Source: Chlamydiae bacterium CG10_big_fil_rev_8_21_14_0_10_35_9
GTDB taxonomy: Bacteria; Chlamydiota; Chlamydiia; Chlamydiales; SM23-39
Direction of reading: 5' to 3'
Assembly: GCA_002773835.1 (NCBI GenBank)
Contig: PFAC01000045.1
Location: forward strand, 1-56,702
Length of the DNA stretch: 56,702 nt
Shown: one piece after another, positions 1-7,423 of the stretch
Position numbering within the stretch: the first letter of the stretch is position 1
How the letters are laid out: each line of letters begins with the position of its first letter
The notes under the pieces: model-generated
The model's input: the letters and a program-made list of their open reading frames with translations, nothing else
Databases searched by the model: none
Told to the model about the DNA's origin: nothing
Program-made: the position numbers and the translations under genes

Positions 1-37
1 TTGTCTTTTCGTTGAAAATGTTATCATAAAATGTATC

Positions 38-1348
38 TCAGATTAATTCGAAGACTTTTTCCAAACCAACTGCTCTGGATGCTTTTACCAGAACAACATC
101 TTTTTCTGTGATAGTTTTAGAAAGATAATCACCTATTTCTTCTACCGTTTTAAACCACCTGCATGGCTTTTTTCTTTTTTCAAAATATTCACAAATAGAA
201 AGGCATTCTTCGCCGGTACATATAACACTATCTAGCGCTTGAAAAGCCCTTTCAGCCAACTCCAGATGAGACTTTTCTGAAAAAATACCCAACTCAAGCA
301 TGGGCCCTAAAACAGCAATCTTTTTCCCCCCCTTCGGAGGACTTGGAAAATGTAAGAGAGCCTGTTTCATCGACTCAGGGCTTGCATTGTAGGCATCGTT
401 AATAAACAATGTTTTTTTAATGTATAGCTTTTCAAAACGCATTTTTGGCAGTTCTATTGTAGTAAAACTTTTAAGGATTTCGCGCCAATCAAGTTGCATA
501 CATCGAGCAACAGAGCAAGCTGCCAATAAATTATGTTGCAGATGACTTTCCTGAAAAGGTGGGTTAATATTTATTATTTTTTCCCCTTTTTCATATATCT
601 CATTATGAGATAGATAAAAATCGGCATTCATATCATGTGCGGAAAAACTAATAAGATCTTTTTTTATTCTTTTTAAAGAATCAAAATGTAAAAGATCATG
701 ATCTAGTATTTTTAACTTCGTTCTAGATCCATTAAATATTTCTATTTTAGCCCGAATGATTTCTTCTAATGAGCTGAAATTTTCAGCATGAACTAATGAT
801 CCTTTTGTAATAAGGGCAATATCTATGGGAACAATTTCTATCAATTTTTGGATATGGCCAAAATTACTCATGCTCATTTCCAAAACAAGTACTTTTTCTG
901 ACTTATCAAACCGTAAAAGGTTTAAAGGAAGCCCAATTTGAGAGTTTTGGCTTAATAAAGTTTTACCTACTTTATATTTTGTAGAAAGGATGCTAGCTAG
1001 AATTTCTTTTGTAGTTGTTTTACCTACCGTTCCTGTAATGCCGATTCTTATACCCTTAAAATCTGATATATACAACCTGGCAAACTCTTGTAGAGTCTTT
1101 AGAACATCATTGGATTTTATTAAATCCAAACCAAAGCTTGGTCCTATATAACCGGTGTGAACAACAGCCGCTATCCCTCCCTGATGAGCAACACTTTCTA
1201 AAAAATCATGCCCATCACTTTTTTGCCCTTTTAAGGCAAAATACAGGTCATTTGGACATATTTTTCTACTATCTATTTGAAAGCCAGTTATTTGAGTTGC
1301 TATCTCATAATCTAGCCCAAATTTAGTCAAGAACTTATATCTTCCCAT
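38..1348 (-). CDS. murF: UDP-N-acetylmuramoyl-tripeptide--D-alanyl-D-alanine ligase MurF
   Basis: MurF adds the D-Ala-D-Ala dipeptide to the UDP-MurNAc-tripeptide in the cytoplasm, the last soluble step of peptidoglycan precursor synthesis. The 436 residues match the usual Mur-ligase length. An N-terminal substrate-binding part contains the DSRK motif (about residues 26-29). The ATP-binding loop GTVGKTTTK follows at residues 106-114, and a C-terminal domain carries the NDAYNASPESM stretch typical of MurF. The ATG at 1348 fits the family start. In Chlamydia trachomatis murF (CT756) lies beside groEL3 (CT755); here a degenerate GroEL lies about 6 kb away. Chlamydiae make a reduced, division-associated peptidoglycan, so retention of the gene is expected. 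The identification is secure. Confidence 0.95.
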   Translation of the reverse strand: MGRYKFLTKFGLDYEIATQITGFQIDSRKICPNDLYFALKGQKSDGHDFLESVAHQGGIAAVVHTGYIGPSFGLDLIKSNDVLKTLQEFARLYISDFKGIRIGITGTVGKTTTKEILASILSTKYKVGKTLLSQNSQIGLPLNLLRFDKSEKVLVLEMSMSNFGHIQKLIEIVPIDIALITKGSLVHAENFSSLEEIIRAKIEIFNGSRTKLKILDHDLLHFDSLKRIKKDLISFSAHDMNADFYLSHNEIYEKGEKIININPPFQESHLQHNLLAACSVARCMQLDWREILKSFTTIELPKMRFEKLYIKKTLFINDAYNASPESMKQALLHFPSPPKGGKKIAVLGPMLELGIFSEKSHLELAERAFQALDSVICTGEECLSICEYFEKRKKPCRWFKTVEEIGDYLSKTITEKDVVLVKASRAVGLEKVFELI

Positions 1349-1377
1349 GATTCAATGACTTATGAAATAAAAATAGG

Positions 1378-1406
1378 TTGAAGGTAAATGTTTTTTTTGT
1401 TATAAT
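1378..1406 (+). promoter_or_regulatory. sigma70-type promoter of the Ulp1-like gene
   Basis: TTGAAG at 1378-1383 and a perfect TATAAT at 1401-1406 are separated by 17 bases. The start codon at 1428 is about 22 bases past the -10 box, with an AAGGT ribosome site between them. It lies in the divergent gap between murF and the protease gene. Confidence 0.65.
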
Positions 1407-1427
1407 AGTATAGACAAGGTAAATAAT

Positions 1428-2519
1428 ATGACAACAATTACAGCTAAACCATCAAGCACAGCTTCAGATCCTATTGTAGTTAAAGCAACACCTGTTGACC
1501 CTAGAATTGTATCTTTTGGGGGTAATACTTACAGGCTTACTTATTACACAGACGGAATTGATCAGAATTTAAGTAATAAAGACTGGCAGGGTCTAAGGCA
1601 AAAGTTTATACGTCAAATGACCTCCCTTCAAAATGAAGGAAAACGAGACCTATCTAAGGTTAAAGTAATAGCTTTCAAACTAGAAACAGACAGAATTGAT
1701 ATTTGGCACCATGGTTCTTTAACTCACAAACCAGATACTGTTCTCAGAACACATGAAGGCGCATTAAGACACTTTTTAGTTAATATCCCTCCTCTTAAGA
1801 AATCTGATGATGATACTGAAAAGAAAAAAGCTACAACAACACCTACAGAGCCATCAAAGCCAGCGCTTTCTACTACCGAGGAATATGATCGTTTAATAAA
1901 AGAAGGAAAGCTTAAAGAGGCTGTTATCAACGATTTTGAAGGTAACTATGGACCGGATTTAACGAATGACTCTCTTGGATTTTACCTAAATACTCTTAAA
2001 AATAGAATTCCACATAATCTAGAGATATTAACTTACGAAGGTAACAATTGCCCATTGATTTATGACGAACCCCATCTAGTAGACTGGTCTAAAGGAACAA
2101 ACTCTGAATTAAACTTACCTTTAGTTCAAGCAATGTCTAATAATCAAAATAATCAAATCTATATTCCTTTTAGGACACCTGGCCATTTTGAATTAATTGT
2201 GATTGATAAAGAAAGAGGAGAAATTATTGGTTACGATCCATTAGGCCATTTCAATGATTCAACTGATAGAAGGGATGTTCTTTCAAAGTTACAAAGCATG
2301 GCTAGAGAGTGTGGATTTGGTGATTATCGCATAATTTCTGATCAATTCCCCAACGGAGTTCATCAAGACGACTCTGTTCGATGTGCATTGCATGTAATTG
2401 ATTTTATTCTTCGAATGGTAAATAGAGCTTCAGCTCGAGATATCTTCCGACTAGGGAACGATCAAATTGACATAGAAAAAACACGTCAAGATGTATTAGA
2501 ACTTCTTAGAGCTTCTTAA
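1428..2519 (+). CDS. Ulp1/C48-family cysteine protease (candidate deubiquitinase/deSUMOylase effector)
   Basis: The last half of this 363-residue protein looks like a Ulp1/SENP peptidase domain. A segment LTNDSLGFYLNTL near residue 180 resembles the WLND-x-x-I-x-FY motif at the start of Ulp1 domains. The candidate catalytic set is His253 (GHFELIVID), Asp270 (YDPLG), Gln313 and Cys319 (HQDDSVRCALH). Spacings of 17, 43 and 6 residues equal those I recall for yeast Ulp1 (His514, Asp531, Gln574, Cys580). The first 120 residues are of unknown fold and are followed by a Thr/Lys/Pro-rich linker (about 125-150). Chlamydial relatives (ChlaDub1/2) are secreted deubiquitinases, so a secreted role is inferred. 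There is no classical signal peptide; type III secretion is possible. The gene has its own promoter. Confidence 0.8.
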   Translation: MTTITAKPSSTASDPIVVKATPVDPRIVSFGGNTYRLTYYTDGIDQNLSNKDWQGLRQKFIRQMTSLQNEGKRDLSKVKVIAFKLETDRIDIWHHGSLTHKPDTVLRTHEGALRHFLVNIPPLKKSDDDTEKKKATTTPTEPSKPALSTTEEYDRLIKEGKLKEAVINDFEGNYGPDLTNDSLGFYLNTLKNRIPHNLEILTYEGNNCPLIYDEPHLVDWSKGTNSELNLPLVQAMSNNQNNQIYIPFRTPGHFELIVIDKERGEIIGYDPLGHFNDSTDRRDVLSKLQSMARECGFGDYRIISDQFPNGVHQDDSVRCALHVIDFILRMVNRASARDIFRLGNDQIDIEKTRQDVLELLRAS

Positions 2520-2561
2520 TAGCAAAAGTTTAAAGTCATTTTCAGTTTTAAAATTCTTCCA

Positions 2562-2590
2562 TTGACCTTCCTGCAAAGATAAGGCATAAT
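2562..2590 (+). promoter_or_regulatory. promoter of tRNA-Cys
   Basis: TTGACC at 2562-2567 and CATAAT at 2585-2590 are 17 bases apart. The tRNA begins 16 bases after the -10 box. The same transcript could continue into rsmI, 18 bases past the tRNA. Confidence 0.6.
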
Positions 2591-2605
2591 CTCTACTCTT
2601 ATTTT

Positions 2606-2677
2606 GGTGGCATAGCCAAGTGGTAAGGCAGAAGCCTGCAAAGCTTCCATTCCTCAGTTCGAATCTGAGTGCCACCT
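2606..2677 (+). tRNA. tRNA-Cys (GCA)
   Basis: A full cloverleaf can be drawn. The acceptor GGTGGCA pairs with TGCCACC. The anticodon stem GAAGC/GCTTC frames a CTGCAAA loop with anticodon GCA. The T-arm CTCAG-TTCGAAT-CTGAG is intact. The discriminator base is T, as expected for tRNA-Cys, and the CCA end is not encoded. Confidence 0.95.
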
Positions 2678-2694
2678 AAAACATTTCTTTATAT

Positions 2695-3504
2695 ATGCTG
2701 TATCTAGTTGCAACTCCTATTGGAAATTTAGAAGATATTACCCTTAGAGCTCTTTCTGTTCTAAAAGGATGCGATCTTATTTTATGTGAAGACACTAGAA
2801 GGTCTATTAAACTTTTAAACCACTTTTCTATAGAAAAACCCCTCTTAAGTTTTCATAAATTCAATGAAGCAAAGCTCGAAAAAAAAATTTTAACGGAGCT
2901 TGCTGAAGGCAAAGAAATCGCCTTAATATCGGATGCAGGCACTCCCTTAATCAATGATCCGGGCTTTCAGCTCGTCCAAAAATGCATAGAAAATAAAATT
3001 CCTTTTACTGCTGTTCCTGGGCCCTCAAGTGTGATTGATGCACTTGTCCTATCTGGGCTTTCTTCGCAAAGTTTTCAGTTTTTGGGCTTTTTGCCCAAGG
3101 GGCAGGAAGAGCGCAATCGATTTATTCGAAAAGGACTATTTTTCGAAGGAACCACTATTTTTTTTGAAAGTCCTCATAGGTTACTTTCCACGTTAGAAGC
3201 CGTTGCAAAAATAGATGCCAATGCCCATGTGGTAGTTGCAAGGGAACTTACAAAAATGTATGAAGAATGTATTCGAGATACTGCTAAATCTTTAGTTGTG
3301 CACTTCCAAAAACATCCTCCCAAAGGTGAAATTGTGTTACTTCTTTCTAAAAGTGATGCGATTCTTAATACAATTTCAGCGGAAGAAATGATACAGCTGT
3401 TATGCGAGTATCACGGCATAAGCACAAAAGATGCGATCAAACAAAGCGCTAAGCTGTTAAACCTCCCCAAAAAAGAAATTTATAAAAAAATGCATAGCAA
3501 ATGA
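2695..3504 (+). CDS. rsmI: 16S rRNA (cytidine1402-2'-O)-methyltransferase RsmI
   Basis: RsmI uses SAM to 2'-O-methylate C1402 in the decoding centre of 16S rRNA. The 269 residues carry the tetrapyrrole-methylase fold motifs: VATPIGNLED at residues 5-14, SDAGTP at 79-84, PGPS at 108-111 and GFLP at 131-134. The start at 2695 sits directly before the conserved N-terminal motif and only 18 bases after tRNA-Cys, with no clear Shine-Dalgarno sequence. The stop overlaps the next gene by 4 bases, so rsmI heads a four-gene operon. Confidence 0.93.
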   Translation: MLYLVATPIGNLEDITLRALSVLKGCDLILCEDTRRSIKLLNHFSIEKPLLSFHKFNEAKLEKKILTELAEGKEIALISDAGTPLINDPGFQLVQKCIENKIPFTAVPGPSSVIDALVLSGLSSQSFQFLGFLPKGQEERNRFIRKGLFFEGTTIFFESPHRLLSTLEAVAKIDANAHVVVARELTKMYEECIRDTAKSLVVHFQKHPPKGEIVLLLSKSDAILNTISAEEMIQLLCEYHGISTKDAIKQSAKLLNLPKKEIYKKMHSK

Positions 3505-4274
3505 TTTTACTGACTACTGCAACAGAAATTGAAGCCAGAGCTGTTATTCAAAAACTCAAACTGAAAAAGCTACAAGATCCTTATTTTAGTATCTGGCAAA
3601 ATGAGGAAGTAATTCTCGTTATAACAGGTATTGGAAAAGTAAAAACAGCTAGTGCTATTGCTTATGTTTTTGCCATAACCAAGTCGTCAATTAAAGCTGC
3701 TATTAACTTTGGTCTTGCCGGACACAAATACTTAGATCCTGGACTAGTGTTTTTAGCCCATAAAATTATGGACTTTACAAATGGAAAGTCTTTTTACCCT
3801 GGTATTTCTTTTTCTTTTAAAGATATAACCAGTCCCTTAACAACATTTGACCTACCATATACCTCCTATGAGATAGATAGTGGTTATGATATGGAAGGGG
3901 TTGCCTTTTTTGAGACATGTCTTAAGTTCCTTTCCTTAGATGTTATTCACTTCCTTAAAACTGTTTCAGATAATGCAAAAAACCCTCTCCCCCCCCAATT
4001 AGATAAGAACTTTTTCTTACATTTAATGAAGGCAAGCCTTTCTGCTCTTGAAAGCCTAATTGCTACACTTACATCCATGAACAAATTACTTTTTACACCG
4101 CCTAGTGTTGATCTTTCTTTTTTTATAGAAAATTGGAACTTTACGGAATCAGAAAAAAATATTTTATCTGATGTACTGCAAAGATTAATGATTTTAGAGA
4201 AACCTTATAAAGTTGAAGCTCTAAAATCTTTAAGTAAGCATGAAGTATTGCAAGATCTAAAGAGATTGTTATGA
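3501..4274 (+). CDS. MTAN/futalosine-hydrolase-like nucleosidase
   Basis: This is a member of the nucleoside phosphorylase/hydrolase superfamily. Visible features are an N-terminal TATEIEA stretch with a Glu in the position of the MTAN general acid (about residue 11), GIGK at 43-46, GLAG at 71-74, the ribose-binding DMEG at 130-133 and a KTVSDN motif with the likely catalytic Asp157. A C-terminal extension of about 80 residues goes beyond the usual fold. Candidate substrates are 6-amino-6-deoxyfutalosine (as for CT263 of C. trachomatis), MTA/SAH, or 5'-deoxyadenosine. The gene overlaps rsmI and the downstream radical SAM gene by 4 bases each, so translational coupling is likely. An eight-C run at 3989-3996 lies in the frame after the catalytic motif. 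Confidence 0.75.
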   Translation: MILLTTATEIEARAVIQKLKLKKLQDPYFSIWQNEEVILVITGIGKVKTASAIAYVFAITKSSIKAAINFGLAGHKYLDPGLVFLAHKIMDFTNGKSFYPGISFSFKDITSPLTTFDLPYTSYEIDSGYDMEGVAFFETCLKFLSLDVIHFLKTVSDNAKNPLPPQLDKNFFLHLMKASLSALESLIATLTSMNKLLFTPPSVDLSFFIENWNFTESEKNILSDVLQRLMILEKPYKVEALKSLSKHEVLQDLKRLL

Positions 4275-5248
4275 TTGAAACAGTGTATTTAGAAAAAGAA
4301 ATCAAAAACCATCCTAGAGCTGATAAAATAATTAATAGAGTAAACCCCAAAAGGGTCATAGAAATTGAAAGATACCAAGAGCTATTTAATCTAAAGTCCC
4401 AAAGCTTTAGGCTTCAAAAGAACAAACCCTCTCTTATTTTAGCTAAAAAGCATGGTAAGTTTATTCACCCGATTCCTGAAAAATATGGCATTGGCGGAAA
4501 AGAAAATTATTACTTTTCCCATCTATTAAACTGTCCTTTTGACTGTCAGTATTGTTTTTTACAAGGACTTTACCGCTCAGCTAACTACGTCCTTTTTATT
4601 AATTATGAAGACTTTATGGAAGAAATCTCTAAGAAAAAAGATCAAGAGACTTACTTTTTTTCCGGCTATGATGCCGATAGCTTGGCCCTTGAGCCTAAAA
4701 GCCACTTTGTAGCTGAGTTTCTTCCCTTTTTTGAAAGCCTTCCACATTCCTTTTTAGAACTTAGAACTAAAAGCATTTTTACAAGACCCCTTATCAATCA
4801 TCAAGCGATTGCAAACTGCATAGTTGCCTATACGCTGAGTCCAGAAAGCATCTGTAAAGAAGTTGAACTGAAAGCCCCTCCTTTACACAAGAGATTAAAG
4901 AGCATTGTTGATCTGCAGCAAAATCAATGGAAAATAGGACTACGCTTTGATCCGCTTATTTATGTGGACAACTTTGAAAGCACTTACAAAAATTTTTTTC
5001 AGGAAGTTTTTTCTAAAATTAATTTAGATCTTTTACATTCAGTTACCTTAGGCACATTTCGACTTCCTTCTTCTTTTTACAAGCCCATGAAAAAACAGGT
5101 AAAAAATCAAAAACTATTAGCTGTGTTAGAAAAGACTCCAGATAATCAGTATACTTATCCTCCCGAAAAACTAGAAAAACTACTGCACTTCTGTACAGAA
5201 GAACTTTTACATTATGTAAACAAGGAAAAAGTATTCTTATGTCAGTAG
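4271..5248 (+). CDS. SplB-like radical SAM protein (spore photoproduct lyase family)
   Basis: The radical SAM cluster motif CPFDCQYC (Cys88, Cys92, Cys95; CxxxCxxC) is followed by YCFLQGL and then YVLFIN. This order is typical of the spore photoproduct lyase/DNA photolyase-like radical SAM family. The 325-residue length is close to SplB, and the region GYDADSLALE recalls the family's G-x-x-x-D-S segment. SplB repairs thymine dimers in DNA; whether this protein does so is not shown. The gene overlaps the nucleosidase upstream (4 bases) and the SDR downstream (10 bases). Radical SAM enzymes release 5'-deoxyadenosine, which fits a partner nucleosidase. It could also act on another nucleic-acid or nucleoside substrate. 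Confidence 0.75.
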   Translation: MIETVYLEKEIKNHPRADKIINRVNPKRVIEIERYQELFNLKSQSFRLQKNKPSLILAKKHGKFIHPIPEKYGIGGKENYYFSHLLNCPFDCQYCFLQGLYRSANYVLFINYEDFMEEISKKKDQETYFFSGYDADSLALEPKSHFVAEFLPFFESLPHSFLELRTKSIFTRPLINHQAIANCIVAYTLSPESICKEVELKAPPLHKRLKSIVDLQQNQWKIGLRFDPLIYVDNFESTYKNFFQEVFSKINLDLLHSVTLGTFRLPSSFYKPMKKQVKNQKLLAVLEKTPDNQYTYPPEKLEKLLHFCTEELLHYVNKEKVFLCQ

Positions 5249-5937
5249 AGAAAAAAATCTTACTTACAGGAGCAAGTTCCGGCATCGGTCTTTCAACAGC
5301 AAAGCTACTTTTAAACAAGGGATTTTCTGTGATAGGGCTTTCAAGAACAAAGCCCCCTATTGACCATCCTCTTTTTACCTATTTTAAAATTGATTTAATG
5401 CACATTACTGAAGATTTATGCAAAGAATTGCTAGAAACAACAGGCCCTATCGATGCTTTAATTTGCAATGCAGGACAAGGTAAATTTAGTAACTTAGAAG
5501 AGTTTTCTTTTGCTCAAATAAAAGACTTAATGGAAATAAATTTTACCTCTCATGCTTTACTTACCCGGTTTTTTCTTCCTCATTTAAAAAGAAGAAGTCA
5601 TGCAAATATCGTTTTTATTGGATCAGAGGCGGCCCTTTTAGGAAAAAGAAAAGGAACTGTTTATTGCGCTTCTAAGTTTGCGCTAAGAGGGTTTGCTCAA
5701 GCTTTACGAGATGAGTGCTCCACCTCAAGTGTACGGATAAGTATCTTCCAACCTGGAATGACAGATACTCCTTTTTTTGATAGATTAGACTTTAAACCAG
5801 ACATTTCTATAGACCCTGAACAAATTGCAAAAACTATATTGTTTATTTTAAGCACTGGACCAGACGTTGTATTTGATGAAATTACTTTATCACCTGTAAA
5901 GAAGAAACTTTCTTTCACTAAATTTTGCGAAAAATGA
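5239..5937 (+). CDS. short-chain dehydrogenase/reductase (SDR)
   Basis: This is a classical SDR of 232 residues. The NAD(P)-binding TGASSGIG lies at residues 10-17 and NAG at 77-79. The catalytic set is Ser129 (FIGSEAA), Tyr142 and Lys146 (YCASK). It is the last gene of the operon with rsmI, the nucleosidase and the SplB-like gene, overlapping the latter by 10 bases. The substrate cannot be told from the sequence. The partners suggest no clear pathway, so the grouping may be chance. Confidence 0.85.
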   Translation: MSVEKKILLTGASSGIGLSTAKLLLNKGFSVIGLSRTKPPIDHPLFTYFKIDLMHITEDLCKELLETTGPIDALICNAGQGKFSNLEEFSFAQIKDLMEINFTSHALLTRFFLPHLKRRSHANIVFIGSEAALLGKRKGTVYCASKFALRGFAQALRDECSTSSVRISIFQPGMTDTPFFDRLDFKPDISIDPEQIAKTILFILSTGPDVVFDEITLSPVKKKLSFTKFCEK

Positions 5938-6050
5938 CCATTCACTCCTCCTCAAGGGTAAAAAAAAATTTATTTACTTAAGAAAACTCTTTTCCATTTT
6001 AATAAAATCTTTATAATTGTTTTTTAATTCTTAAATATGAGGAAAATGCC

Positions 6051-6494
6051 ATGCTAGTGACCCAATTAATTGATTCGGCAGTAAATGCTTATTTAAATAA
6101 TAATGAAAACAATGCAAGATCAGGATCTTCAAATCCTCTTTTCGATAGTGAAAAACTCATCTTAAAATATAACTTAACTGCCTTAGCCTCTAATGTAGGT
6201 ATTGTGGGAGTAATCACTTCTTTGGCTCTAAGTGCATTAGGGTTAATAAGCTCTATTAGCGGCCTATTTTTATTAATCGTTTCTTACACTCTTCATTCAG
6301 AAGCCAGCTCAGAAATAGAAAATTCCATCCCTGGTGCATTTGATGGAATACTGAGCCGAATTAATTCTGATTGGTCCAATAAGTGTTGCGGTGATTTATT
6401 TTATAAATATGTTGACCAAGATAATGAAGGGCTACATTATAAGCATCCTTTTTTCGATAAGCCTCCTTTTGTCCTAGGTTCGTCATCTAATTAA
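6051..6494 (+). CDS. small membrane protein with bilobed hydrophobic domain (Inc-like candidate)
   Basis: No family was recognised. The 147-residue protein has a soluble, Asn/Ser-rich N-terminus of about 42 residues. Next comes one long hydrophobic block (about 43-82) that splits into two closely spaced membrane segments around LSALGLISSISG. The rest is a soluble tail with two adjacent cysteines near residue 120. A bilobed hydrophobic region without a signal peptide is the hallmark of chlamydial inclusion membrane (Inc) proteins, so this is a candidate only. A TATAAT box lies at 6012-6017 and a GAGGAAA ribosome site just before the ATG. A strong terminator follows, so the gene is monocistronic. 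Confidence 0.6.
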   Translation: MLVTQLIDSAVNAYLNNNENNARSGSSNPLFDSEKLILKYNLTALASNVGIVGVITSLALSALGLISSISGLFLLIVSYTLHSEASSEIENSIPGAFDGILSRINSDWSNKCCGDLFYKYVDQDNEGLHYKHPFFDKPPFVLGSSSN

Positions 6495-6500
6495 TCTTAT

Positions 6501-6534
6501 TATCTCCATAGATTTGTTCTATGGAGATATTTTT
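6501..6534 (+). terminator. intrinsic terminator after the Inc-like gene
   Basis: A perfect 12-bp stem (TATCTCCATAGA at 6501-6512, TCTATGGAGATA at 6518-6529) with a TTTGT loop is followed by five T. It ends the transcript of the gene finishing at 6494. An in-frame ATG at 6521 upstream of coaX lies inside this stem, which argues against it as the coaX start. Confidence 0.8.
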
Positions 6535-6548
6535 AAAAGCAATCCTGC

Positions 6549-6576
6549 TTGACAATCAACTCCATTCTTTTTTAAA
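6549..6576 (+). promoter_or_regulatory. promoter of coaX
   Basis: A perfect TTGACA at 6549-6554 is followed after 16 bases by TTTAAA at 6571-6576. It lies after the terminator and about 30 bases before the chosen coaX start at 6608. Confidence 0.5.
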
Positions 6577-6607
6577 AGGAAGAATTCAATTTAAAAAGAA
6601 TACTTTA

Positions 6608-7423
6608 ATGCCTGATTCCTTTGATTTAGCGTTAGACATTGGCAACTCGACTTTAGGAGGAGCTTTTTTTCAAGAAGAGCTTTTAATTGAAACATTTCAC
6701 TTACCCGTTCATCCTTTAAAGGAAAAAGATTTAGATCCTTATATTCAAAATAAATCCATTTCTCAGGTAATTATTGGATCAGACAATATAGCAGCTGGGC
6801 TTACCTGTTTGAGATACTTTCAAGCAAAAAATATTCCAGTTTTTGAAGTGGACTCAGAAAATCTTTCGCTTATTTTAGACGTAGAAAAGCCAAGTGAAGT
6901 GGGTAATGATCGCATTGCCAATTCTTACGGAGGACTATTTGCCCATCCCAACACAGACTTGATCATAGTTGACATGGGGACAGCTTTAGCTTTTGATGTT
7001 GTAGCCAGAGAAAGGAGGTTTTTAGGAGGCGCTATTGCACCCGGTCTTCATATCGCAGCTAAAGCATTATCGGAGTTTACGGACAAACTTCCTTTAGTAG
7101 AAATTGAAAAACCAAAAAGCTGTTTAAGCAAATCTACTATTGGCAACATTCAAAGTGGTGTTTATTACGGAATGATAGGAACTATTGAAAAAATAGTCTC
7201 TGAAATAAAAAATATTCACTTTGGCCAAGGCAATGTACTAGTGATTGCCACTGGATCATTAGCTAATCCCGCAGAGGCTGAAGCTGACTCATCTATTTTC
7301 GCCAAACTTCGATCCGATCTTGAAAAAGACTTAAAAACTACTATTGATTATTTTGAGCCCGATCTTACTTTCTTTGGGTTACATGAAATATTAAAAGAAA
7401 AAGCTAATGGCAAACGAACCTGA
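6608..7423 (+). CDS. coaX: type III pantothenate kinase CoaX
   Basis: CoaX phosphorylates pantothenate, the first step of CoA synthesis. Visible motifs are DIGNS near the N-terminus (phosphate-binding, residues 10-14), a VGNDRIAN motif, DMGTALAFD and GGAIAPGL, all characteristic of the type III kinase. Starting at 6608 gives 271 residues, near the family norm, and puts DIGNS where it belongs. The longer reading from 6521 would begin inside a terminator hairpin and upstream of the likely promoter. The end overlaps the degenerate GroEL gene by 17 bases, so the two are probably co-translated. Confidence 0.88.
   Translation: MPDSFDLALDIGNSTLGGAFFQEELLIETFHLPVHPLKEKDLDPYIQNKSISQVIIGSDNIAAGLTCLRYFQAKNIPVFEVDSENLSLILDVEKPSEVGNDRIANSYGGLFAHPNTDLIIVDMGTALAFDVVARERRFLGGAIAPGLHIAAKALSEFTDKLPLVEIEKPKSCLSKSTIGNIQSGVYYGMIGTIEKIVSEIKNIHFGQGNVLVIATGSLANPAEAEADSSIFAKLRSDLEKDLKTTIDYFEPDLTFFGLHEILKEKANGKRT

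Noticed and set aside
6521-6607. Longer coaX starting at the ATG at 6521
   Set aside because: That ATG lies inside the terminator stem and upstream of the likely promoter. The extra 29 residues match nothing in the family.
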